A stretch of 8,623 bases of DNA from Betaproteobacteria bacterium (GTDB taxonomy: Bacteria; Pseudomonadota; Gammaproteobacteria; Burkholderiales; Burkholderiaceae_D). The position numbers and the translations under genes are program-made. Positions 1 to 5,272 of the stretch are shown here, piece after piece. A model generated the notes under the pieces. It made no database searches and was not told where the DNA came from. It saw only the letters and a list, made by a program, of their open reading frames with translations. The stretch is from NCBI GenBank assembly GCA_015655165.1, contig JAATFN010000275.1, positions 1-8,623 of the forward strand. The letters are read 5' to 3'. Position 1 is the first letter of the stretch. Each line of letters begins with the position of its first letter.

Positions 1-172
1 GAATGATTGTCACACCCGTTTTCTTCGCAAACGGATCAAGAACACATTGCGCGATAGCATCGCCTGGAATACCGCCGTAGAGACCAACGGTCAATTGTTA
101 TGCATGACCTGGTAACGCCATAGTGATCAATAAAGCAGCAAGACTTGTAAGTGCATATGATTTCGTTTTCAT
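1..172 (-). pseudogene. Periplasmic ABC-type solute-binding protein, N-terminal part, interrupted by an in-frame stop
   Basis: Reading leftwards from ATG at 172-170, the first 24 codons form a classic Sec signal peptide: basic MKTKSY, a hydrophobic core rich in Leu/Ala, then a PGHA cleavage site. Codon 25 is TAA (98-100). The same frame then stays open for 32 codons to the window edge and reads QLTVGLYGGIPGDAIAQ... PFAKKTG, the usual mature N-terminus of PotD-like/family 1 binding proteins, which often begin Ala-Gln-Gln-Leu. A single C-to-T change (CAA to TAA) explains the stop. An AAGGA Shine-Dalgarno lies at about 179-183. The gene follows the XRE-cupin regulator after 45 bp on the same strand, suggesting one operon. 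Such proteins capture polyamines or similar cations in the periplasm for an ABC importer; the substrate here is inferred only. A sequencing error is the main alternative to a real pseudogene. Confidence 0.75.
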
Positions 173-185
173 TGCTTTTCCTTTT

Positions 186-198
186 GCATTAAAAATGT
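186..198. repeat. GCAT-N5-ATGT dyad in the regulator/binding-protein gap
   Basis: GCAT TAAAA ATGT lies in the 45-bp gap between the XRE-cupin gene and the binding-protein gene, just before the latter's Shine-Dalgarno. It is one base away from the perfect GCAT-N5-ATGC dyads upstream of the regulator (897-909 and 1042-1054). It could be an operator half of the regulator's regulon; this is speculative because the arms are only four bases. Confidence 0.25.
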
Positions 199-217
199 AC
201 ATCTACAACAACTGATC

Positions 218-856
218 TCACACGTAATAGTGTGTATTTGCTACCCACAAAATTGTGGCAGTTTTATCCGAGCTGTTATTCCATCGATACGGTATTCCAG
301 TGTTGCAACCAAAACTGTCACCTGCTTTCAATTGCATTACCTGATCAGCCATATAAAGATCCAGCTCACCTTCTATGACATAACCCACTCGCTCACTTGG
401 CGCTGCCTGAAATCCTTCGCCTGAAGATCCACCTTTTTGGATGACAATCAGGTACATCTCCATCTCTCCACACACTTGTGGTGTGATCCTAAACTTGGTA
501 ACCCTGATATCCTTAAATTTAAGCTGACGTCTGTTATGGCTGGTCACAGTAAATTTGCTGGAAGACTCCTCGCCTGTCGGTGTCACTGGCTGAAATAGCG
601 TTGCACCATCAATCCCAAGGCAATGACATATCAACCGTAAAATACGCATTGATGGTGAACTCAATCCACGTTCTATCTGGCTTAACTGTCCAATTGAAAG
701 CCCTGCAGCTTCTGCAACCACTTTCAATGTCAATTTTTCTGCTTTACGTGCAGATCGTAGTTTGTCTCCAACCCATTGATCATGGTTTTGATTTGCACTT
801 CCTTTTGTAGCGGGACTTTTCGATTCTTGTTCCATTTCTTTGCTTTCGAAGCGCAT
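218..856 (-). CDS. XRE-family transcriptional regulator with C-terminal cupin sensor domain
   Basis: A 212-residue two-domain regulator. Residues about 30-86 form an XRE helix-turn-helix (LRSARKAEKLTLKVVAEAAG, then LSIGQLSQIERGLSSPS, the typical recognition-helix signature). Residues about 134-205 are a cupin_2 barrel (VGYVIEGELDLY ... LKAGDSFGCNTGIPYRW). Family members such as PuuR and SutR bind a small molecule in the cupin and release or reposition on DNA near their own gene and a neighbouring catabolic or uptake operon. The gene lies just upstream of the binding-protein gene on the same strand, which supports local control of uptake. Start choice is uncertain. ATG at 856 has no visible Shine-Dalgarno and lies inside a 16-bp palindrome; ATG at 835 (codon 8) follows a purine-rich GAAAGCAAAGAA and would leave the palindrome upstream as an operator. 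Both domains are intact either way. Confidence 0.9.
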   Translation of the reverse strand: MRFESKEMEQESKSPATKGSANQNHDQWVGDKLRSARKAEKLTLKVVAEAAGLSIGQLSQIERGLSSPSMRILRLICHCLGIDGATLFQPVTPTGEESSSKFTVTSHNRRQLKFKDIRVTKFRITPQVCGEMEMYLIVIQKGGSSGEGFQAAPSERVGYVIEGELDLYMADQVMQLKAGDSFGCNTGIPYRWNNSSDKTATILWVANTHYYV

Positions 857-868
857 AAAATTTTATGC
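853..868. promoter_or_regulatory. Perfect 16-bp palindrome, candidate autoregulatory operator of the XRE-cupin gene
   Basis: GCATAAAATTTTATGC is a perfect palindrome that covers the first ATG (854-856) of the regulator and sits 18-33 bases upstream of the alternative ATG at 835. XRE-cupin proteins bind as dimers to palindromes near their own promoters, so autoregulation is the natural reading. No experimental site is known to me with this exact sequence. Confidence 0.45.
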
Positions 869-896
869 AAATGAAAAAACATACAAAGAATGGCTA

Positions 897-909
897 GCAT
901 TTTTCATGC
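897..909. repeat. GCAT-N5-ATGC dyad upstream of the XRE-cupin gene
   Basis: GCAT TTTTC ATGC, a short perfect dyad about 30 bases upstream of the 853-868 palindrome that shares its GCAT/ATGC ends. A further copy with different spacer bases lies at 1042-1054. Possible auxiliary operator; short arms in AT-rich DNA make chance a serious alternative. Confidence 0.3.
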
Positions 910-1041
910 CAAAAGAAAAATTTCTTTAAAATTTCATATACAAATAAAAATATCGTCTTATTTAACAATATCTTGTAAATAAATTTATGTGTCTTGAAAC
1001 ATATTATTTCGGCAAAGACTAGCTACCAATCCCCAATTTGA

Positions 1042-1054
1042 GCATTTGCGATGC
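1042..1054. repeat. GCAT-N5-ATGC dyad, second copy
   Basis: GCAT TTGCG ATGC has the same arms and arm spacing as the dyad at 897-909, about 190 bases upstream of the first ATG of the regulator. Listed because the spacing is repeated exactly; function unknown. Confidence 0.25.
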
Positions 1055-1309
1055 ATTAAATTGGTACCTTACATCATATTTCGCACCATATTTGTGCAAA
1101 TAATGACCAACAATCCATTACATCGTGACACAAACTACTGTGGCCGTTCGACTGAACATTCAACGCGAGCGTGTTTTATCCATTGCATTTATCGGCATGG
1201 ATATCTAGGCGATGAGATTCTGGATTTTCCTCACGTTGTTTACACTTGAAGACGCACGAATAACATACGTTTCTTTAGTGATGAAGTATTAGGCGCGAAG
1301 GTGGTGTCG

Positions 1310-1338
1310 TGCTGTTGCGTCACCTAGTGACTTCAGCA
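1310..1338. repeat. Imperfect hairpin (TGCTG / GTCAC-CTA-GTGAC / CAGCA)
   Basis: Two stacked five-base stems, TGCTG with CAGCA and GTCAC with GTGAC, are separated by a small internal loop and closed by CTA. On the plus strand a TTTTT run follows seven bases after the stem (about 1345-1349), too far for a textbook terminator. On the minus strand it lies about 60 bases beyond the stop of the monooxygenase remnant, without a T-run. It could be a decayed or factor-assisted terminator. Confidence 0.25.
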
Positions 1339-1397
1339 ATGCCGTTTTTGAGCACTAAGGCTTACAAGCGCACAATTAGAAGATGATAGATTCTTGA

Positions 1398-1583
1398 TCA
1401 TGACGAGAACCACTGTTGGAATCCTTCTACCGCCTCGGGCATCACACCCCGCACACGACCGCTTATCTTCACTTCCGCGCGGCGAATGGTATTTGCCCAA
1501 TCAGACCCATCACACAATGTTGTCACAACATCTGCAGCATCCGGCACGGTGCTCAGCACGTACCTGAAAACGAGTTGCACCAT
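1398..1583 (-). pseudogene. FAD-dependent monooxygenase C-terminal remnant, copy 1
   Basis: The minus-strand frame ends at TGA 1398-1400 and reads PDAADVVTTLCDGSDWANTI ... MPEAVEGFQQWFSS. It matches copy 2 (4577-4762) at 38 of the last 47 residues and about 89% of bases over the best 104 bp. Copy 2 preserves the GDAAH ... GVNLAMLDAAD signature of TetX/PHBH-like FAD monooxygenases, so this is the same C-terminal helix region. Here the GVNLAML part is already degraded (VLSTVPD) and the FAD-binding N-terminal two thirds is missing. It lies 41 bp downstream of the MFS stop on the same strand, so a lost MFS-monooxygenase operon is possible. I see no sign that it is expressed as a functional 61-residue protein. 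Confidence 0.65.
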
Positions 1584-1624
1584 ATACCTTCAGCACAAAG
1601 GCCAGCTTAACCATTTAACCAGAC

Positions 1625-2848
1625 TCATCCTCTGCTCGCTAACACCCGGCTTGATATCACATCCATCACCAACAGACCTCCCAACAGAAACATTGGTAAT
1701 GCAACCAGGCTACCCAGCACTTGCGGTGTCATATGTGGCCAAAAATTTCCAAGTGCTGCATATAGAGCACCGGCAATCATCTGGAAAAAAAAGAACTGGC
1801 CCGATGAGACTCCGGGGTCTTGTGTGATACTACGTAGCAAGCCAGCCTGCGTAGCCGGAATGACCATGCCAGCTGCAAATAGCACAACGACCATCGGTGC
1901 CGCTACAGATAAGATGACAGTGTGTACCAACATAGGAACCACGATATTTAACATGCCACCGCAACATCCGATGACAGCTGCCAGTCTCAGGATAATGTCA
2001 ATATCCATGCGCCGTGATAACAAGCGTGCTGTGGTACTCCCTGAAACATAACCAATAGCAGAAGTTGCCAGTAGTACCCCATATGCCGCTGCAGATAATC
2101 CCTGATGTACCAGCATCGGATAAGATGAGCAGGACACGAACGCGAAATAGGACATCCACACCAGACTAATGGCCGCTGCATAAAACCGGAATTTTGTATT
2201 TAGCAGATTACGGCCATAAATGGTTAAAATCTGTCTCGTCTTTAAAACACTTTTCTGGGGGGTAACGACGCCACGTGTTACCGCAGCAAAGCAACACATC
2301 ACCACGAACGATACCACTGCAATCACCACAAAGATGCCACGCCATCCCAGATATGGCACGAGCGTCCCGCCTAACAATGGCGCGATGCAAGGTGTCACCG
2401 CTATAGCAGAACTCAGGGTCGTGAGAATCTTCATCCGGTCGCTTTCAGGATATTCATCCTTGACAATCAGGCGTGTCGTCACGGTACCTACACAGCCACC
2501 TAATGCCTGCGCACAACGTGCAATCGAGAAACACAAAAAGTCGGGGGCGGCGGCGGCAAGCAATGCAGCAGCAGCAGCCAGCACCAGTCCCCATATCTGG
2601 ACGGATCTGGCACCAAATCTGTCCGATAGCAACCCTGCCAACACCATCGATACCGCATAGCCCATCATATAAATGACCATGGTTCCCTGTGCAGCCGCAA
2701 CACTGACACCCAGATCACCCGCAAGTGCAGCTGTGGCCGGTGTACTCAAGCCAAGTCCCAATTGCGGAACCGTCACCGCACTAAGCAGCGCAATAGTCAG
2801 CCAGAAACTGGGGGGATGACGATCAGAATTGGTTGACGGCTGCTTCAT
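1625..2848 (-). CDS. Bcr/CflA-type MFS drug/metabolite exporter
   Basis: A 407-residue inner-membrane protein with about 12 hydrophobic segments, normal for the DHA1 Bcr/CflA subfamily. Motif A is at residues 72-81 (GLLSDRFGAR) after TM2. The TM4-TM5 region reads RCAQALGG ... RLIVKDEYPESDRM and then the motif-C-like IAPLLGG ... LGWRGIF, the pattern of Bcr-type exporters. These use the proton gradient to expel drugs, peptides or amino-acid derivatives; the substrate here is unknown. I start at ATG 2848 because AGGA (2858-2861) sits nine bases before it. A longer frame would need a TTG at 2872 with no Shine-Dalgarno. The gene is divergent from the MocR regulator across 202 bp and is its most likely target. 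TM3 is encoded by GCN-rich tracts (about 2546-2578) giving an Ala/Leu run. A monooxygenase remnant lies just downstream. Confidence 0.93.
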   Translation of the reverse strand: MKQPSTNSDRHPPSFWLTIALLSAVTVPQLGLGLSTPATAALAGDLGVSVAAAQGTMVIYMMGYAVSMVLAGLLSDRFGARSVQIWGLVLAAAAALLAAAAPDFLCFSIARCAQALGGCVGTVTTRLIVKDEYPESDRMKILTTLSSAIAVTPCIAPLLGGTLVPYLGWRGIFVVIAVVSFVVMCCFAAVTRGVVTPQKSVLKTRQILTIYGRNLLNTKFRFYAAAISLVWMSYFAFVSCSSYPMLVHQGLSAAAYGVLLATSAIGYVSGSTTARLLSRRMDIDIILRLAAVIGCCGGMLNIVVPMLVHTVILSVAAPMVVVLFAAGMVIPATQAGLLRSITQDPGVSSGQFFFFQMIAGALYAALGNFWPHMTPQVLGSLVALPMFLLGGLLVMDVISSRVLASRG

Positions 2849-2857
2849 TGGGCACGT

Positions 2858-2861
2858 TCCT
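2858..2861 (-). promoter_or_regulatory. Shine-Dalgarno that fixes the MFS start at 2848
   Basis: AGGA on the minus strand lies nine bases upstream of ATG 2848. The upstream in-frame TTG at 2872 has no comparable site, so the ATG is the better start. Confidence 0.6.
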
Positions 2862-2885
2862 GATAGGTACAATCAATCTGGCGAT

Positions 2886-2900
2886 ACGCTGCATCAGCGT
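2886..2900. promoter_or_regulatory. 15-bp dyad in the MFS leader, candidate operator
   Basis: ACGCTG-CAT-CAGCGT has perfect six-base arms and lies about 38 bases upstream of the MFS start codon, where a repressor could block its transcription. It does not resemble the dyad over the mocR promoter, so it could belong to another regulator or act as a leader hairpin. Confidence 0.35.
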
Positions 2901-3002
2901 TGATCGGTTTTCTAAAGTAAATCTCTCTCTATACACAATCTTGCTCTTTCGTTTCATGATGCCGGTCGTTTTTCCATCGTCAGATAACGAGTATATTTTT
3001 TT

Positions 3003-3050
3003 AGTGGTATATAATTAAGAGCCAATTTGGCATAACCAATATAGACCACT
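3003..3050. promoter_or_regulatory. Nested dyads over the mocR promoter, candidate MocR operator
   Basis: The outer arms AGTGGTATATA (3003-3013) and TATAGACCACT (3040-3050) are inverted copies with one mismatch. An inner perfect dyad GCCAA-T-TTGGC (3021-3031) shares almost the same centre (about 3026). The left arm overlaps the -10 box and the right arm abuts the start codon. MocR proteins such as GabR bind paired sites tens of bases apart through two wHTH domains, and GabR half-sites contain ATACCA, whose complement TGGTAT is in the left arm. Autorepression plus control of the divergent MFS gene is the natural inference. Confidence 0.5.
3005..3015 (+). promoter_or_regulatory. -10 region of the mocR promoter
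   Basis: TGGTATATAAT contains a consensus TATAAT (3010-3015) and an overlapping extended -10 (TGG then TATATA at 3008-3013). No good -35 lies 16-18 bases upstream, which suits an extended -10 promoter. Transcription would begin near 3020-3023, giving a leader of about 30 bases. Confidence 0.5.
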
Positions 3051-4532
3051 ATGTCCAGAAGTAAGGCGCCCGTTCCGCTCGACTTACCTCAACCGTTCGT
3101 GGATATATCCACGAACGGCGGCAAACAGGCACGCATTTATTTGACGCTGCGGCAATCCATTCTGGACGGATTATTGCGAACAGATACCCGCCTTCCTTCG
3201 ACCCGCATGCTGGCCGAACGCTGGGAGGTTTCCAGAGGCACGATAGAGACTGTATTCGATCGCTTGCAAGCAGAAGGTTATATCGCGCGTAAAGGTGGTT
3301 CAGGCTCAACTGTATCTGCACAAATTCCAGATCGGCTTCTTGCAGCCGCACCTGAAGTTGCAAGACACCAATGGGAACGATCAACGCCGATAAACGTCAA
3401 CCGAACACAAATAGACGCACAAGTTCTGCAACCAGGCATCCCCTTCATTGCACGTATGGCCGATCCGTCTCTTTTTAACAGGCAGACGTGGAGCACGTGT
3501 CTAGCACGTGCCGTACGAGAAACCGATCCTGATGTACTTGTTGCCAAAGAGGTGCTCGGGCTTCCAGCATTGCGTCACCAAATCGCTTCGTATTTGCGGG
3601 TAGCCCGCGGTATCGCTTGTGACACACAGGATATTATTGTCACTTCAGGCATACGTAATGCGACGGACATCATTGCCCGCCTGCTATTACACAAAGGCGA
3701 TGTGGCAGCAGTTGAAGATCCAGGATATCTCTGGTGCAGACAAATCCTTGAGCGTACTGGTGCGAAACTGAAATATATCAGTGTAGATGACGAAGGCATC
3801 CAAGTGAAAAAACTCGTACAGTGCCAGGGCGTGAAGGCAGTTCACGTCACGCCTGCCCATCAAGCTCCGCTTGGTATTAGCATGAGCGCATCGCGGCGAC
3901 TGGAATTACTTGACTGGGCAGCGACACATGACACATTCATCATCGAGGATGATTACGATAGCGAATTCAATTATAACGGTGCCCCACTACCAGCAATTAA
4001 AGCAATCGACCGAGTCGATCGTGTCATCTTCTGCGGTAGCTTCAATAAGACACTCTTTCACAACCTACGTATTGGCTACATGGTTGTTCCCCCGACACTG
4101 AAAGATCGCGTCACCAACATGTTGACAATACTTGGTGGTTCCGTAGGCTGGGTTGAGCAAATGGCGCTTGCGCGATACATGGATAGCGGCGAATACGCCA
4201 AGCACCTGCGTATTTCGCGTCACACCTATCAGACCAGAAAAGATCTTCTCTTGACCTGCCTGTTCGAAGAATATGGACAAAAACTGCATGTAACAGGGCA
4301 GCACGCCGGTTTCCACTTCATCCTCTGGCTACCAGACGGTATGAATGAAGCCAGATTTTGTGCTCTGGCGATGCAAAGCAACCTGATACTGCAACCTTTA
4401 CAATCTTTCACCAAGCAAATTCAACTGCCTGCAGGTGTCGTGATTGGCTATACCGCGCTGACCAATTCTCAGATACGTTTTGCCGCAAAACAATTGGCGG
4501 CAACACTTGTTGCCTGTGTCGATAAAACATAA
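3051..4532 (+). CDS. MocR-family regulator (GntR wHTH fused to class I aminotransferase-like domain)
   Basis: A 493-residue protein of normal MocR/GabR length. Residues about 24-92 are the GntR winged helix (YLTLRQSILDGLL, LPSTRMLAERWEV, VSRGTIETVFDRLQAEGYI). About 128-490 is the fold-type I PLP domain: TPAHQAPLG 267-275, EDDYDSEFNY 299-308, and GSFNKTLF with the PLP lysine at 333. Asp300, Tyr302 and Lys333 keep the spacing of GabR Asp279, Tyr281 and Lys312, so PLP binding is expected. The serine usually before that lysine (SFSK) is Asn here. Such proteins sense PLP or PLP-amino-acid adducts; the effector here is unknown. The start has no Shine-Dalgarno but fits the family's N-terminus and the short leader. 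The gene is divergent from the MFS exporter. A perfect 26-bp palindrome occupies codons 15-23, between start and wHTH. Confidence 0.94.
   Translation: MSRSKAPVPLDLPQPFVDISTNGGKQARIYLTLRQSILDGLLRTDTRLPSTRMLAERWEVSRGTIETVFDRLQAEGYIARKGGSGSTVSAQIPDRLLAAAPEVARHQWERSTPINVNRTQIDAQVLQPGIPFIARMADPSLFNRQTWSTCLARAVRETDPDVLVAKEVLGLPALRHQIASYLRVARGIACDTQDIIVTSGIRNATDIIARLLLHKGDVAAVEDPGYLWCRQILERTGAKLKYISVDDEGIQVKKLVQCQGVKAVHVTPAHQAPLGISMSASRRLELLDWAATHDTFIIEDDYDSEFNYNGAPLPAIKAIDRVDRVIFCGSFNKTLFHNLRIGYMVVPPTLKDRVTNMLTILGGSVGWVEQMALARYMDSGEYAKHLRISRHTYQTRKDLLLTCLFEEYGQKLHVTGQHAGFHFILWLPDGMNEARFCALAMQSNLILQPLQSFTKQIQLPAGVVIGYTALTNSQIRFAAKQLAATLVACVDKT
3093..3118. repeat. Perfect 26-bp palindrome inside the mocR coding sequence
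   Basis: The left half CCGTTCGTGGATA is followed directly by its exact reverse complement TATCCACGAACGG, centred between 3105 and 3106. It covers codons 15-23 (PFVDISTNG) in the variable segment before the wHTH, where the protein tolerates such codons. It could be a downstream operator roadblock, or an mRNA hairpin of about 11 bp close to the start codon. Thirteen matched base pairs in a row are very unlikely by chance. Confidence 0.75.
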
Positions 4533-4576
4533 CGTACACAACATATGTTACAACGCATTCTCCATCTGGTTCATGA

Positions 4577-4840
4577 TTAGAATGAAAACCACTCCTGAAA
4601 CCCTGTGATTGCTTCAGGCATCACACCCCGCGCACGATCACTTATCTTCACTTCCGCACGGCGAATGGCATTTGCCCAATCAGATCCGTCACACAATGCT
4701 GTAGCAACATCTGCTGCATCTAGCATGGCGAGATTCACACCCAGTCCGACTGACATCATCAAGTGTGCCGCATCCCCGATTAATGTATTACCAGGTCAAA
4801 ATTGGTCAACCAGCAATGGCACAAATGCTGGAGCGTATGC
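4577..4840 (-). pseudogene. FAD-dependent monooxygenase C-terminal remnant, copy 2
   Basis: On the minus strand, ending at TAA 4577-4579, the frame reads PGNTLIGDAAHLMM, then SVGLGVNLAMLDAADVATAL, and ends MPEAITGFQEWFSF. GDAAH followed by GVNLAMLDAAD is the second FAD-binding motif of TetX/PHBH-type flavoprotein monooxygenases and their C-terminal helices. A TGA at 4796-4798 interrupts the frame two codons before GNT. Before it, APAFVPLLVDQF is compatible with the preceding region of this family but looks shortened. The N-terminal Rossmann FAD motif (GxGxxG) is nowhere in the window, so this is a decayed 3' end, not a gene. It is the better preserved of two copies (the other at 1398-1583) that lie in the same orientation on either side of the MFS-MocR pair, and it ends 44 bp from the mocR stop, facing it. 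Confidence 0.7.
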
Positions 4841-5184
4841 ACAAGGAGGGACTATTAATTAGGATGCCAGATCCGCCTGACGGAGGTTAAGCACAATTTG
4901 CTTTACCAAAAAAAGCAACCAGCCAGATGGCCAACATGAAGAAAATTGAAGTCAGACTGAAAATATTACTGGAAGCGCAAGAATAGCGCTGCCAATTTGG
5001 ACCTATTTCAACATCATGTTTTACGCTTAGCAAAACAATAATATCTCTTCCTCATAAAACCAATAAACTGTACAGCAGCTACTGTTGTTTACTGTGTTTA
5101 TGTATCAATGACTGGCTACTGGGCGATAGCATCGTATGTCATCCATCGTTTTTTTGACTTGTTAGTAACAAAGCTATAGCACAT
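4841..5184. other. Spacer between monooxygenase remnant and TRAP operon, no supportable gene
   Basis: About 340 bases without a recognisable gene. GGAGG at 4882-4886 is followed by a 31-codon open stretch (4891-4986, plus strand) whose last 19 codons from ATG 4927 read MANMKKIEVRLKILLEAQE. It has no homology I recognise and is probably noise or the tail of a decayed frame. The ten-base GCCAATTTGG at 4991-5000 repeats the core of the dyad at 3021-3031. No RNA gene or insertion sequence end is visible. Confidence 0.5.
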
Positions 5185-5222
5185 AAAAAAACCGGCGGTT
5201 CGACACAATATCCAACCACCGG
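5185..5222 (-). terminator. Rho-independent terminator of the TRAP operon
   Basis: Read on the minus strand, CCGGTGGTT (5222-5214) pairs with AACCGCCGG (5200-5192), nine pairs including one G-U, around a 13-base loop. Seven T residues (5191-5185) follow at once. It starts 51 bases after the DctM stop, exactly where the operon should end. Confidence 0.85.
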
Positions 5223-5272
5223 ACAGCCCAAGAGAAACCAGGCAAAACACTACCGTACCGCTTTTTACACTA

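Larger units (their letters stand above)
869..1397. other. Long AT-rich spacer without a supportable gene
   Basis: About 530 bases without a coding region I can defend. The left part (about 870-1010) is strongly AT-rich and probably holds the promoter of the XRE-cupin gene, but I could not fix convincing -35/-10 boxes. Two GCAT-N5-ATGC dyads occur at 897-909 and 1042-1054, and an imperfect hairpin at 1310-1338. The longest open frame (1046-1249, plus strand) has no family signature, no Shine-Dalgarno and an unconvincing composition, so I leave it out. Confidence 0.6.

Noticed and set aside
52..64. GCGAT-AGC-ATCGC dyad, with a similar CGAT-AGC-ATCG at 5124-5134
   Set aside because: The first lies in coding sequence for GDAIA and the arms are four to five bases; the resemblance is most likely chance.
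219..234. CACAC-N6-GTGTG hairpin at the end of the XRE-cupin gene
   Set aside because: The five-base stem is weak, has no T-run on either strand, and overlaps the stop codon; not a credible terminator.
1046..1249. 67-codon plus-strand open frame in the AT-rich spacer
   Set aside because: No Shine-Dalgarno, no family signature, and residue composition typical of non-coding DNA.
2546..2578. GCN triplet tracts in the MFS gene as a possible variable repeat
   Set aside because: They encode the Ala-rich third membrane helix and are imperfect and short; in-frame triplets would not switch the gene off.
2810..2815. Six-G run near the start of the MFS gene as a phase-variation tract
   Set aside because: Six bases are too short to slip often and they encode two consecutive prolines in an intact frame.
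4540..4549. AACATATGTT palindrome just after the mocR stop
   Set aside because: A ten-base AT-rich palindrome is common by chance and has no terminator features.
4927..4986. 19-residue basic peptide frame after ATG 4927
   Set aside because: No ribosome binding site at a usable distance from the ATG, no recognisable homology, and it lies in a region of decayed genes.
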